A stretch of 64,000 bases of DNA from Pseudomonas citronellolis (GCF_900112375.1 NZ_FOLS01000026.1:1-64000), one strand, 5' to 3'. Counted from the first letter of the stretch, positions 1 through 9,639 are shown. A program made the numbers and translations. Notes: generated from the sequence alone by a model not told the origin.

Positions 1-1
1 A

Positions 2-331
2 CTCTGGATTTACCTGCTGGCACACAACCTGATTCGCCTGATCATGGCGCAATCGGCCTCGATGGCTGACTGCCTACCCCGTGAATTGAGCTTCAAGCAC
101 AGCCTCCAGCTATGGCTGGCGTGGCGGCAATTCGACGATGATCCTGACGGAGGTACGACTCTTCGCGGCCTGCTGGTTCTGGTCGCGCAACAGCGTGTCG
201 GCAATCGCTCCGGGCGAGTTGAACCCAGAGCCCTCAAGCGAAGGCCAAAGCCCTACCCATTACTGACCTGCACACGTCAATCTGCTCGGGCAGCGATCAA
301 GAAACACGGTCATCCGAAAAGGGTTAAGTAA
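2..331 (+). pseudogene. IS4-family transposase, C-terminal fragment (cut by window edge)
   Basis: The reading frame is open from the first bases of the window and ends with TAA at 329-331. Its product runs through LWIYLLAHNLIR, a lysine/arginine-rich stretch VEPRALKRRPKPYPLL, and a basic tail. This is the characteristic C-terminus of IS4-family DDE transposases, in which the hydrophobic 'YLLAHNLIR' helix follows the catalytic glutamate region. The N-terminus and left inverted repeat lie outside the window, so I cannot tell whether the gene is intact. The stop is followed directly by GTGCCATTC, which may be the right end of the element. It sits 127 bp before the diguanylate cyclase gene. Confidence 0.8.
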
Positions 332-458
332 GTGCCATTCAGGCCAGCTCGCATTATCACCAAGCGTGGCGGGAAAACCATCCGGTCTTTTTGATATGAA
401 CAGGGGCCAATGGCCATCCTCTATACTGCGCAGCCAATAACTCGCTCCCCTCGCGATA

Positions 459-2735
459 ATGAATCCACGCCCGAGTGCCCTCCGCATCTGTTTGCTGTAC
501 CTGCTGTTCGCCTGCTTATGGGGGCTTACGAGCGACCAGTTGTTGCGCCTGGCGGTCGGCGACGCTGACCTGCTGCCCTGGCTGGTGGCGAAAAAGTATC
601 TTTTCTTTGCCATCAGCGCCGGCGTGCTGTTCCTGCTGCTGGCCCGGCAGTTCAAGTGGATGCAGCGCACCTTCGCCGCCCGCGAGAGCAGCGAACGGCG
701 CTTCGAACGGGCCCTGGACGCCCTGGACGACGGCCTCTGGGAATGGGACGTCGAGCGCCACCAGGTGTTCTACTCGCCCGGCTACGCGCGGATGACCGGC
801 CTGAGCGAGGCGGAACTGGGCGACAGCTTCGAGGCCTGGGAACGGCGGCTGCACCCGGACGACCGCGACAGCGTGCTGGCCCAGCACCGCGACCTGCTGC
901 AACGGCGCAGCCAGCGCCTGGAATGCACCTACCGCCTGCGCCACGCCGACGGCAGCTACCGCTGGGTGCATGCCCGCGCGCGCCTGAGCGGCGGCCACGA
1001 CGGCGAGCCGCTGCGCATGACCGGCATCAGCCGCGACGTCACCGAGCAGCGCGAGGCCAACGACCACCTGCGCCAGGCCGCGGCGGTGTTCGAGGCGACC
1101 CAGGAAGGCCTGCTGGTGACCGACGACAAGGGCGTGATCCTCCACGTCAACCCGTCATTCCAGCGCATCACCGGCTACAGCACCGACGAGGTGGTGGGGC
1201 GCAATCCCTCGATGCTCAAGTCCGGGCGCCAGGACGACGCCTTCTACCAGCGCATGTGGCAGGCCCTGAACAGCGAAGGCCTGTGGTGCGGGGAAATCTG
1301 GAACCGGCGCAAGAGCGGCGAGGTGTACCCGCAGTGGCAGCACATCTGCGCCGTGCACGACGAACAGGGGCGCCTGACGCACTACGTCGCGGTGTTCTCC
1401 GACCTCAGCAGCATCAAGCGCTCGCAGCACGAGCTGGACTTCCTCGCCCACCACGACCCGCTCACCGGGCTGCCCAACCGCCTGCTGCTGCGCGAGCGCA
1501 TCGAGCAGGCCCTGGCCCGCGCCGACCGCGAACAGGGCAGCGGCGCCCTGCTGCTGCTCGACCTGGACCACTTCAAGCACGTCAACGACAGCCTCGGCCA
1601 CAGCGCCGGCGACCAGCTGGTCAAGACGGTGGCCGAGCGCCTGCGCGGCTGCCTCGACGAGCACGCCTCCCTGGCGCGCCTGGGCGGCGACGAGTTCGCC
1701 GTGGTCCTGGAGAGCCAGCAGCCGCACCACGCCAGCAGCCTCGCCCAGCGCCTGCTGGAGGCCATGCACGCGCCCTTCGAGGTGCAGGGCCAGCCGATCT
1801 ACATCTCCGCCAGCATGGGCGTCAGCCTGTTCCCCGACGATGCCCGCGACGTCGACCACCTGCTGCGCCACGCCGATGCCGCGCTGTTCCAGGCCAAGGC
1901 CAGCGGGCGCAACCTGTACGCCTTCTACACCCCGGAGCTGACCGCCCGCGCGCGTTCCCACGTGCAGGTGGAAGCCGCCCTGCGCCAGGCGCTGGAGCAC
2001 GACGAGTTGCGCGTGTACTACCAGCCGGTGCACGACCTGGCCAGCGGCCAGGTGGTCGGGGTGGAGTCGCTGGTGCGCTGGCAGCACCCGCAGCGCGGCC
2101 TGGTGCCGCCCTGCGAATTCATCCCGGTGGCCGAGGAATGCGGGCTGATCGCCGCCATCGACGCCTGGGTGCTGGACCAGGCCTGCCGGCAGATGCGCCA
2201 GTGGCTGGACGACGGCGTGGCGCTGGATTTCGTCGCGGTGAACCTGTCCAGCCGCCTGTTCGGCCGCGACGGCCTGGAACAGCGCGTGGCCCGCGCCCTG
2301 CAGGAAAGCGGCCTGCAGCCGCGGCACCTGGAGCTGGAAGTGACCGAGAGCGCCATCATGCAGAACATCGACCAGTCGGTGGCCCTGCTGCAGCGCCTGC
2401 GGGCGCTGGGCGTGCAACTGGCGATCGACGACTTCGGCACCGGCTATTCCTCGCTGATGCGCCTGAAACGCATGCCGGTGCAGAAGCTGAAGATCGACCA
2501 GGGCTTCGTCGCCGGCCTGCCCGGCGATGCCGAGGACGCCGCCATCGCCCGCGCCATCATCGCCCTGGCCCGCAGCATGGGCCTGAGCGTGGTGGCCGAG
2601 GGCATCGAGCGCCCGGACCAGGCGGCCTTCCTCCTCGACCACGCCTGCGACTTCGGCCAGGGCTACTGGTACGGCCGTCCGCAGCCGGCCGACGAGCTGC
2701 CCTGGGCGCGGACGGCGGCGACCGAATCGAATTAA
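459..2735 (+). CDS. Membrane-anchored PAS-PAS-GGDEF-EAL cyclic-di-GMP protein
   Basis: A 758-residue protein that probably makes and/or breaks the second messenger cyclic di-GMP. Two hydrophobic segments near residues 8-28 and 44-63 anchor it in the inner membrane. Two PAS sensor domains follow (about 80-195 and 200-325). The GGDEF domain has an intact LGGDEF near residue 409, and the EAL domain (about 500-750) has ESL in place of EAL near 535, plus EVTESAIM and DDFGTGYSS (about 657). The RxxD inhibitory site usually found just before GGDEF is not present. The ExLxR form is still compatible with phosphodiesterase activity. In P. aeruginosa a protein of this architecture (PA0285, from memory) also lies next to oscA-sbp. 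The signal sensed is unknown. Confidence 0.9.
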   Translation: MNPRPSALRICLLYLLFACLWGLTSDQLLRLAVGDADLLPWLVAKKYLFFAISAGVLFLLLARQFKWMQRTFAARESSERRFERALDALDDGLWEWDVERHQVFYSPGYARMTGLSEAELGDSFEAWERRLHPDDRDSVLAQHRDLLQRRSQRLECTYRLRHADGSYRWVHARARLSGGHDGEPLRMTGISRDVTEQREANDHLRQAAAVFEATQEGLLVTDDKGVILHVNPSFQRITGYSTDEVVGRNPSMLKSGRQDDAFYQRMWQALNSEGLWCGEIWNRRKSGEVYPQWQHICAVHDEQGRLTHYVAVFSDLSSIKRSQHELDFLAHHDPLTGLPNRLLLRERIEQALARADREQGSGALLLLDLDHFKHVNDSLGHSAGDQLVKTVAERLRGCLDEHASLARLGGDEFAVVLESQQPHHASSLAQRLLEAMHAPFEVQGQPIYISASMGVSLFPDDARDVDHLLRHADAALFQAKASGRNLYAFYTPELTARARSHVQVEAALRQALEHDELRVYYQPVHDLASGQVVGVESLVRWQHPQRGLVPPCEFIPVAEECGLIAAIDAWVLDQACRQMRQWLDDGVALDFVAVNLSSRLFGRDGLEQRVARALQESGLQPRHLELEVTESAIMQNIDQSVALLQRLRALGVQLAIDDFGTGYSSLMRLKRMPVQKLKIDQGFVAGLPGDAEDAAIARAIIALARSMGLSVVAEGIERPDQAAFLLDHACDFGQGYWYGRPQPADELPWARTAATESN

Positions 2736-2754
2736 AACCTGGTGGAATATAAAA

Positions 2755-2779
2755 ATTCTTAAATAGTATTTTTAAGAAT
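2755..2779. promoter_or_regulatory. AT-rich palindrome upstream of oscA-sbp, CysB-like operator candidate
   Basis: A perfect inverted repeat with 9-bp arms, ATTCTTAAA and TTTAAGAAT, is separated by 7 bp and lies 86 bp before oscA. It is conspicuously AT-rich in a 67% GC genome. Its size fits a LysR-type regulator site, and the downstream genes import sulfate, so CysB is the obvious candidate. A TAAGAT box at 2794-2799 could be a -10. The CysB assignment is inference. Confidence 0.5.
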
Positions 2780-2864
2780 ATTCGACTCCTGCCTAAGATG
2801 CGCTCACACCGCACGCGCCGCCCATCCGGGACGGCCCGGCGAAGCCCACCAAGGAGCCCAGATC

Positions 2865-3047
2865 ATGAGCGCAACCCTCCGTAGCCTGGAAGGCCAGGAC
2901 GAAGCCAACATCCTGCGTGAAGTGCAGAGCGCCCTGCGCGGTCTGCGTTTCGGCGCCGTCGAGATCACCGTGCACAACGGCCAGGTGGTGCAGATCGAGC
3001 GCAAGGAGAAGTTCCGCCTGCAGCAGCCCGCCAGCCGCCAGAGCTGA
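2865..3047 (+). CDS. oscA: OscA-like small sulfur-starvation protein (DUF2292/YezD family)
   Basis: A 60-residue protein starting at ATG, with the YezD/DUF2292 core '[20 protein letters not shown]' followed by a basic tail. Small proteins of this family sit immediately upstream of sulfate or sulfonate transport genes in pseudomonads. In Pseudomonas corrugata the oscA gene was linked to organosulfur use and chromate tolerance. Here it is the first gene of the sbp-cysTWA cluster, 89 bp ahead of sbp and behind the AT-rich palindrome, which supports expression under sulfur limitation. The molecular function is unknown. The name rests on context and family resemblance. Confidence 0.8.
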   Translation: MSATLRSLEGQDEANILREVQSALRGLRFGAVEITVHNGQVVQIERKEKFRLQQPASRQS

Positions 3048-3136
3048 CCCCCGGGGCCCATGCGCCCCACCGCGACGCCCCCGATAAGAACACGCCAACA
3101 AGCACAACACTGAAGATTCGTATCCAGGAGCTGCAC

Positions 3137-4135
3137 ATGTCCATCCGCCGTTTCGCCCTGGCCGCCCTGGCCAGCGCCTTGATCGCCGGCCCCGCGGCCG
3201 CGGCCACCCAACTGCTGAACGTCTCCTACGACCCGACCCGCGAGCTGTACCAGGCCTACAACGCGGCCTTCATCAAGCACTGGAAGGCCCAGGGCGGCGA
3301 CGACCTGACCGTGCAGCAATCCCACGGCGGCTCCGGCAAGCAGGCCCGCGCGGTCATCGACGGCCTGAAGGCCGACGTGGTGACCCTGGCCCTGGCCGGC
3401 GACATCGACGAACTGCACAAGCTCGGCAACCTGCTGCCGGCCGACTGGCAGGCGCGCCTGCCGGACAACAGCACTCCCTACACCTCGACCATCGTGTTCC
3501 TGGTGCGCAAGGGCAACCCCAAGGGCATCAAGGACTGGGCCGACCTGACCAAGCCGGGCGTCGAGGTCATCACCCCGAACCCGAAGACCTCCGGCGGCGC
3601 CCGCTGGAACTTCCTGGCCGCCTGGGCCTGGGCGAAGAAGCAGTACGGTAGCGACGACAAGGCCCAGGACTACGTCAAGGACCTGTACAAGCACGTGCCC
3701 GTGCTGGACACCGGCGCCCGCGGCTCGACCATCACCTTCGTCAACAACAACATCGGCGACGTGCTGCTGGCCTGGGAGAACGAAGCCTTCCTGGCCAAGA
3801 AGGAACAGGGCGGCGAGAACTTCGAAATCGTCGTACCCTCGCTGTCCATCCTGGCCGAGCCGCCGGTGGCGGTGGTCGACAAGACCGTCGACAAGAAGGG
3901 CACCCGCAAGGTCGCCGAGGAATACCTGAAGTACCTGTACAGCGAGGAAGGCCAGCGCATCGCCGCGCAGAACTTCTACCGCCCGCGCAACGCCAAGGTC
4001 GCCGCCGAGTTCGCCAACCAGTTCCCGAAACTGGACCTGGTGACCATCGACAAGGACTTCGGCGGCTGGAAGGTCGCGCAGCCGAAGTTCTTCAACGACG
4101 GTGGCATCTTCGACAAGATCTACCAGGCGCAGTGA
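3137..4135 (+). CDS. sbp: Periplasmic sulfate-binding protein
   Basis: A 332-residue solute-binding protein of the sulfate/thiosulfate ABC importer. Residues 1-22 form a Sec signal peptide ending AAAA before [15 protein letters not shown], the canonical mature start of Sbp proteins. The family signature [16 protein letters not shown] lies near residue 150, and the length is typical. An AGGAGCT ribosome-binding site precedes the ATG. The gene is followed by a 13-bp-armed hairpin and then cysT, an arrangement that often protects the abundant binding-protein message while less permease is made. It works with CysT, CysW and CysA to bring sulfate into the cysteine pathway. Confidence 0.96.
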   Translation: MSIRRFALAALASALIAGPAAAATQLLNVSYDPTRELYQAYNAAFIKHWKAQGGDDLTVQQSHGGSGKQARAVIDGLKADVVTLALAGDIDELHKLGNLLPADWQARLPDNSTPYTSTIVFLVRKGNPKGIKDWADLTKPGVEVITPNPKTSGGARWNFLAAWAWAKKQYGSDDKAQDYVKDLYKHVPVLDTGARGSTITFVNNNIGDVLLAWENEAFLAKKEQGGENFEIVVPSLSILAEPPVAVVDKTVDKKGTRKVAEEYLKYLYSEEGQRIAAQNFYRPRNAKVAAEFANQFPKLDLVTIDKDFGGWKVAQPKFFNDGGIFDKIYQAQ

Positions 4136-4142
4136 ACCGCGC

Positions 4143-4209
4143 AGCCACAAGCGGCGAGCCATAAGCTGCAAACAGCTCGCTTGCCGCTTGTGGCTTTCGG
4201 CTTGTAGCT
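4143..4209. repeat. REP-type hairpin between sbp and cysT
   Basis: Perfect 13-bp arms (AGCCACAAGCGGC at 4143-4155 and its complement at 4183-4195) enclose a 27-nt loop. A further tail reads CGGCTTGTAGCT. The vocabulary (AAGC, CTTGTAGCT) is shared with the repeat at 25291-25380 in front of xerC, so it belongs to a dispersed Pseudomonas intergenic repeat family. In the transcript it would form a stable stem 3' of sbp. Confidence 0.75.
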
Positions 4210-4224
4210 AACCGAGAGGTTTCA

Positions 4225-5043
4225 ATGTCACGACGCATCTCCCCGGTCATACCCGGCTTCGGGCTGACTCTGGGCTACACCCTGGTGTATCTCAGCCTGT
4301 TGGTGCTGATTCCGCTGGGGGCCCTGTTCCTCAAGACCACCGAGCTCACCTGGGAACAGTTCTGGACCATCATCACCGCCCCGCGCGTGCTCGCCGCGCT
4401 CAAGCTGAGCTTCGGCACCGCGCTGATCGCCGCCCTGATCAACGGCGTGATCGGCACCCTGCTGGCCTGGGTGCTGGTGCGCTACCGGTTCCCCGGGCGC
4501 AAGATCATCGACGCCATGATCGACCTGCCCTTCGCCCTGCCCACCGCCGTGGCCGGCATCGCCCTGACCGCGCTCTACGCCCCCAACGGCATGATCGGCC
4601 GCTTCGCCACCGAGCTGGGCTTCAAGATCGCCTACACCCCGCTGGGCATCACCCTGGCGCTGACCTTCGTGGTCCTGCCCTTCGTGGTGCGCACGGTGCA
4701 GCCGGTGCTGGCGGACATCCCCCGCGAGGTCGAGGAAGCCGCCGCCTGCCTGGGCGCCAAGCCGCTGCAGGTGTTCCGCCACGTACTGCTGCCGGCGCTG
4801 CTGCCGGCCTGGCTGACCGGCTTCGCCCTGGCCTTCGCCCGCGGCGTCGGCGAGTACGGCTCGGTGATCTTCATCGCCGGCAACATGCCGATGAAAACCG
4901 AGATCCTGCCGCTGCTGATCATGGTCAAGCTGGACCAGTACGACTACACCGGCGCCACCGCCATCGGCGTGCTGATGCTGGTGGTGGCCTTCGTCCTGCT
5001 GCTGCTGATCAACCTGCTGCAACGCCGCATCGAGACCCCGTAA
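4225..5043 (+). CDS. cysT: Sulfate/thiosulfate ABC transporter permease CysT (CysU)
   Basis: A 272-residue inner-membrane permease with six predicted hydrophobic helices. It has the binding-protein-dependent transport signature near residues 170-190 ([20 protein letters not shown]), which docks to CysA through the EAA loop. Its sequence is typical of the CysT family, including [25 protein letters not shown] lies 8 nt before the ATG. It is separated from cysW by 10 bp, so the two are co-transcribed and translationally close. The two permeases form the heterodimeric channel for sulfate delivered by Sbp. Confidence 0.96.
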   Translation: MSRRISPVIPGFGLTLGYTLVYLSLLVLIPLGALFLKTTELTWEQFWTIITAPRVLAALKLSFGTALIAALINGVIGTLLAWVLVRYRFPGRKIIDAMIDLPFALPTAVAGIALTALYAPNGMIGRFATELGFKIAYTPLGITLALTFVVLPFVVRTVQPVLADIPREVEEAAACLGAKPLQVFRHVLLPALLPAWLTGFALAFARGVGEYGSVIFIAGNMPMKTEILPLLIMVKLDQYDYTGATAIGVLMLVVAFVLLLLINLLQRRIETP

Positions 5044-5053
5044 GGAGCGCGCC

Positions 5054-5926
5054 ATGAGTTCCGTAACGCTTTCCACCGCACAAGCGGCGAACGCCGCCCG
5101 GCGTGGCGCCCCCTGGGGCCGCCGGGCGCTCATCGGCCTGGCCTGGCTGGCCTTCGCCCTGTTCCTGCTGATGCCGCTGTTCGTGGTCCTGAGCGAGGCG
5201 CTGAAGCAGGGCTTCGGCACCTTCCTCGAGTCTATCGTCGAGCCCGACGCCTTGGCCGCGCTGAAACTCACGCTGATCGCCGTGGGCATCTCGGTGCCGC
5301 TGAACCTGGTGTTCGGCGTGGCCGCCGCCTGGTGCGTGACCAAGTTCGAGTTCCCCGGCAAGAGCATCCTGGTGACGCTGATCGACCTGCCGTTCTCGGT
5401 CTCGCCGGTGATCGCCGGCCTGATCTACGTGCTGCTGTTCGGCGCCCAGGGCTACTTCGGGCCGTGGCTCAGCGACCACGACATCCAGATCGTCTTCGCC
5501 GTGCCCGGCATCGTCCTGGCCACCATCTTCGTCACCTTCCCCTTCGTCGCCCGCGAACTGATCCCGCTGATGCAGGAACAGGGCACCCAGGAAGAAGAGG
5601 CCGCGCGCCTGCTCGGCGCCAACGGCTGGCAGATGTTCTGGCACGTGACCCTGCCGAACATCAAATGGGGCCTGATCTACGGCGTGGTGCTGTGCACCGC
5701 GCGGGCGATGGGCGAGTTCGGCGCGGTGTCGGTGGTTTCCGGGCACATCCGCGGCGTCACCAACACCCTGCCGCTGCACGTCGAGATCCTCTACAACGAA
5801 TACAATCACGTCGCCGCTTTCAGCGTCGCCACCCTGCTGCTGCTGATGGCCCTGGTCATCCTGCTGCTCAAGCAGTGGAGCGAGTCGCGCCTGTCCCGAT
5901 TGAAAGTCAAAGCTGACGAGGAATAA
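5054..5926 (+). CDS. cysW: Sulfate/thiosulfate ABC transporter permease CysW
   Basis: A 290-residue permease homologous to CysT, with a charged N-terminal cytoplasmic extension of about 30 residues followed by six hydrophobic helices. The EAA loop reads [22 protein letters not shown] near residue 180. '[15 protein letters not shown]' near residue 220 is a CysW hallmark. AAGGAGC precedes the ATG at 5054. The stop is only 3 bp from the cysA start, indicating tight translational coupling. It pairs with CysT to form the transmembrane channel. Confidence 0.96.
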   Translation: MSSVTLSTAQAANAARRGAPWGRRALIGLAWLAFALFLLMPLFVVLSEALKQGFGTFLESIVEPDALAALKLTLIAVGISVPLNLVFGVAAAWCVTKFEFPGKSILVTLIDLPFSVSPVIAGLIYVLLFGAQGYFGPWLSDHDIQIVFAVPGIVLATIFVTFPFVARELIPLMQEQGTQEEEAARLLGANGWQMFWHVTLPNIKWGLIYGVVLCTARAMGEFGAVSVVSGHIRGVTNTLPLHVEILYNEYNHVAAFSVATLLLLMALVILLLKQWSESRLSRLKVKADEE

Positions 5927-5929
5927 GCC

Positions 5930-6919
<990 letters not shown>

Positions 6920-6935
6920 GGCGCCGCCCGTTGCA

Positions 6936-6963
6936 GAAGAACCCCGCCGCGGCGGGGTTCTTC
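6936..6963 (+). terminator. Terminator after cysA
   Basis: A perfect 28-base palindrome with 14-bp arms, GAAGAACCCCGCCG and its complement, starts 16 bp after the cysA stop. It is followed by TTCG then TTTGCG. The stem is very GC-rich, with a short T-run inside the distal arm. It closes the oscA-sbp-cysTWA operon. Confidence 0.8.
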
Positions 6964-7010
6964 GTTTGCGGGTATCCTGCCCCGCTCCACCGCCAAGGCA
7001 AGGCCCGCCC

Positions 7011-7760
7011 ATGTTCGACTCGCTGCCCGCGCACCTGGACCTGATCGTCCTTACCTTCCTCCTCGCCGGCCTGGTCAAGGGCGTGGTCGGCCTCGGCCTG
7101 CCGACGGTGGCGGTCGGCCTGCTCGGGCTGCTGATGCCGCCGATGCAGGCGGCGGCCATCCTGGTGGTGCCCTCCACCGTCACCAACGTCTGGCAACTGG
7201 CCGCCGGGCCGCGCTTCCTCGGGCTGCTCAGGCGGATGTGGGGCATGCTCGCCGGCATCGTCGCCGGCACCCTGGCCGTGGGCTGGTGGCTGGGCGGCGA
7301 ACACTGGGCGGCGGCCACGCCGCTGCTGGGCGTGGCGCTGGTCCTCTATGCGCTGCTCGGGCTGTCGGCGAAGCGCTTCCAGGTGGCGCCGGCACACGAG
7401 GCCTGGCTGTCGCCGCTGATCGGCCTGGCCACCGGCGCCATCACCGCGGTCACCGGTGTCTTCGTGATCCCCGCGGTGCCTTACCTGCAGGCCCTGGGCC
7501 TGGAGAAGGACGACCTGGTGCAGGCCCTCGGGCTGTCCTTCACCGTCTCCACCCTGGCCCTAGCGCTCACCCTCGGGCAGCAGGGCTCGCTGTTGCATGC
7601 ATCGGTGCTGGGAGTGTCGTTGCTGGCGCTGCTGCCGGCATTGGCGGGGATGTACCTGGGGCAGTGGCTGCGCAACCGCATCAGCCCGACGGCCTTTCGC
7701 CGGTGCTTCTTCGGGGGGTTGTTGTTGCTTGGCGCGGACCTGGCCCTGCGGGGACTCTGA
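7011..7760 (+). CDS. TauE/SafE family (DUF81) inner-membrane permease
   Basis: A 249-residue polytopic protein with about eight hydrophobic segments. It has the duplicated TauE/SafE motif: 'LAGLVKGVVGLGLPTVAVGLL' near residue 15 and 'LATGAITAVTGVFVIPAVPYLQALG' near residue 140. The family exports sulfite, sulfoacetate or similar organic acids. Its position after the sulfate importer operon is suggestive, but the cysA terminator separates them, so the link is inference. I chose the ATG at 7011; a longer frame from 6966 would begin inside the terminator region and adds an unlikely proline-rich leader. Confidence 0.85.
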   Translation: MFDSLPAHLDLIVLTFLLAGLVKGVVGLGLPTVAVGLLGLLMPPMQAAAILVVPSTVTNVWQLAAGPRFLGLLRRMWGMLAGIVAGTLAVGWWLGGEHWAAATPLLGVALVLYALLGLSAKRFQVAPAHEAWLSPLIGLATGAITAVTGVFVIPAVPYLQALGLEKDDLVQALGLSFTVSTLALALTLGQQGSLLHASVLGVSLLALLPALAGMYLGQWLRNRISPTAFRRCFFGGLLLLGADLALRGL

Positions 7761-7784
7761 GGCCCTGGGGCTCTGGGGGCTTTT

Positions 7785-8200
7785 CGTAGGAGCGAGCTTG
7801 CTCGCGAATGGTGCCTCCCGGAAACATCGATACCAACCTGAACACCGCCCCTCTCCCCAGCCCTCTCCCTGAAGGGAGAGGGAGCTAGTCCGTGCCGGCG
7901 CGAAGGCCGTGCCTCATGGAGGCATCAGGCTTTATGCGTAGCATCAGGAAGAGCCGAAACATCAGCACACGCCAAACAGCCCCTCTCCTCAAGGGAGAGG
8001 GAGCTAGTCCGTGCCGGCGCGAAGGCCGTGCCTCATGGAGGTATCAGGCTTTATGCATAGCATCAGGGAGAGCCGAAACATCAGCACACGCCGAACGGCC
8101 CCCTCTCCCTTCAGGGAGAGGGCTGGGGAGAGGGTGCGGAGTCAATCCAAGGCACCGTAGCCAGAGGGAAACGCCATTCGCGAGCAAGCTCGCTCCTACG
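7785..8200. repeat. 119-bp tandem repeat bracketed by inverted REP palindromes
   Basis: The 435-bp gap between the permease and the TetR gene is almost all repeat. A REP palindrome (GTAGGAGCGAGCTTGCTCGC) at 7785-7808 reappears inverted at 8177-8200. Between them a 119-bp unit is present twice in tandem (7872-7990 and 7991-8109) with only a handful of mismatches. Each unit begins AAGGGAGAGGGAGCTAGTCC and ends ACATCAGCACACGCC. CCCTCTCCCT...AGGGAGAGGG palindromes lie at the borders. No coding potential is evident. Confidence 0.85.
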
Positions 8201-8768
8201 AAGAAACCCCATCCTCCAACCGCCGCAGCAGGAACCCCCTGCTCGACTCGATGATCGCCCGCTGCGTCTCCTCACTGGCCGTCATCCGCGCCAGCAACAA
8301 CGCCCCGACGCACTGGGCAAGCATCGCCCACGCATCCTCCGCATTCCCCAACTCCTCCGCCCAGGCCTGCTGCAGCCCGAGCATCGCCGTCTCCACCGTG
8401 CCGCGCACCTGCTCGTCGGCGCGGGCGATGTCCGCGCCCAGGGCGGGAATGGCGCAGCCGCCGTCGACGTTCTGCACGTGGGCCAGCGTCAGGTAACGCT
8501 GCAGGCAGCGCTCCAGGCGCTCGCGGCCGTGGCTGTCGCCGGCCTTGCCCAGGCGCTCGGCGCTGCGCGTCAGCTCGCGTTCGACGATGGCGGCGAACAG
8601 CGCATCCTTGGACGGAAAGTGGTTGTAGAAGGCACCGCCGCTCAGCCCCACCGCCTTCATCAGCGCGTCCACGCCGACACTGGCGAAGCCTTCGCGCTTG
8701 GCGATGGCGCCGCTGCTCTCCAGCAGGCGCTGGCGGGTTTCTTCCTTGTGGCTGGCTGAGTAGCGCAT
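8196..8768 (-). CDS. TetR/AcrR family repressor
   Basis: A 190-residue regulator with an N-terminal TetR helix-turn-helix (about residues 8-55; VGVDALMKAVGLSGGAFYNHFPSKDAL) and a variable C-terminal ligand domain. It is transcribed divergently from the SDR/isomerase pair across a 98-bp gap that carries overlapping AAACGATCGTTT-type palindromes, so it probably represses both itself and those genes. I chose the ATG at 8768 (MRYSASHKEETRQRLL). A longer frame exists but its leader would cover the operator. Its 3' end runs into the inverted REP at 8177-8200. The ligand is unknown. Confidence 0.9.
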   Translation of the reverse strand: MRYSASHKEETRQRLLESSGAIAKREGFASVGVDALMKAVGLSGGAFYNHFPSKDALFAAIVERELTRSAERLGKAGDSHGRERLERCLQRYLTLAHVQNVDGGCAIPALGADIARADEQVRGTVETAMLGLQQAWAEELGNAEDAWAMLAQCVGALLLARMTASEETQRAIIESSRGFLLRRLEDGVSS

Positions 8769-8819
8769 GGCGTGGGCTCCGGAAACGGCTTGACGGCTGC
8801 CGGAAGCATAACATAACGT

Positions 8820-8840
8820 TCGTTTACCAAACGATCGTTT
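8820..8840. promoter_or_regulatory. TetR-type operator between divergent genes
   Basis: Two overlapping palindromes, TCGTTT-ACC-AAACGA (8820-8834) and AAACGATCGTTT (8829-8840), give three alternating CGTTT half-sites. They lie 52 bp from the TetR start and 26 bp before the SDR start. The position fits a shared operator for the divergent pair. Confidence 0.65.
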
Positions 8841-8866
8841 ACCCATAACAAACAGAGGAAACGAAC

Positions 8867-9610
8867 ATGAGCGCTGCCTCCCCCAACGAAAAGAAAGTGG
8901 TGCTGGTGATCGGCGCCGGGGACGCCACCGGCGGCGCCATCGCCCGCCGCTTCGCCCGCGAGGGCTACGTCGCCTGCGTCACCCGGCGCTCGGCGGACAA
9001 GCTGCAACCGCTGGTCGACGCCATCCGCGCCGAGGGTGGCGAGGCCCACGGCTTCGCCTCGGACGCGCGCAAGGAGGAGCAGGTGGCGGAACTGGTGGAG
9101 ACCATCGAACGCGACATCGGCCCCATCGAGGCCTTCGTCTTCAACATCGGCGCCAACGTGCCCTGCAGCATCCTCGACGAGACCGCGCGCAAGTACTTCA
9201 AGATCTGGGAGATGGCCTGCTTCTCCGGCTTCCTCACCGGCCAGGCGGTGGCCCGGCGCATGGTCGCGCGCCAGCGTGGCACCCTGCTCTTCACCGGCGC
9301 CACCGCCGGCCTGCGCGGCGCCGCCGGGTTCGCCGCCTTCGCCGGGGCCAAGCACGGCATCCGCGCGCTGGCCCAGAGCATGGCCCGCGAGCTGGGGCCC
9401 ATGGGCCTGCACGTGGCCCACGTGGTGGTGGATGGCGCCATCGACACTGAGTTCATCCGCGACAACTTCCCGGAGAAGTACGCGCAGAAAGACCAGGACG
9501 GCATCCTCGACCCCGAGCACATCGCCGACAACTACTGGTACCTGCACAGCCAGCCGCGCGACGCCTGGACCTTCGAGCTGGACCTGCGGCCCTGGATGGA
9601 ACGCTGGTAA
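8867..9610 (+). CDS. SDR-family protein lacking the catalytic tyrosine
   Basis: A 247-residue short-chain dehydrogenase/reductase fold protein. The N-terminal Rossmann segment VLVIGAGDATGGAIARRFA (about 12-30) should bind NAD(P). The usual YxxxK is replaced by FAGAK (Phe158, Lys162), and the preceding catalytic serine region reads FTGATAGLRG, so classic SDR catalysis is doubtful. ACAGAGGAAACGAAC precedes the ATG. It is first in a probable two-gene operon with the downstream isomerase, divergent from TetR. It could be a divergent reductase using another residue or a non-enzymatic ligand-binding SDR. The substrate is unknown. Confidence 0.85.
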   Translation: MSAASPNEKKVVLVIGAGDATGGAIARRFAREGYVACVTRRSADKLQPLVDAIRAEGGEAHGFASDARKEEQVAELVETIERDIGPIEAFVFNIGANVPCSILDETARKYFKIWEMACFSGFLTGQAVARRMVARQRGTLLFTGATAGLRGAAGFAAFAGAKHGIRALAQSMARELGPMGLHVAHVVVDGAIDTEFIRDNFPEKYAQKDQDGILDPEHIADNYWYLHSQPRDAWTFELDLRPWMERW

Positions 9611-9639
9611 TCCACAACGACAACAAAGAGGGATCACCC

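Noticed and set aside
1155-2642. 495-codon open frame antisense to the GGDEF-EAL gene
   Set aside because: Composition is typical of antisense to high-GC coding sequence (Ala/Gln/Val/His-rich) with no family resemblance, and it opposes a clear multidomain gene.
7872-8109. Tandem 119-bp units as a possible CRISPR array
   Set aside because: Only two units, the repeats are long and nearly identical with no spacers, and no cas genes are present.
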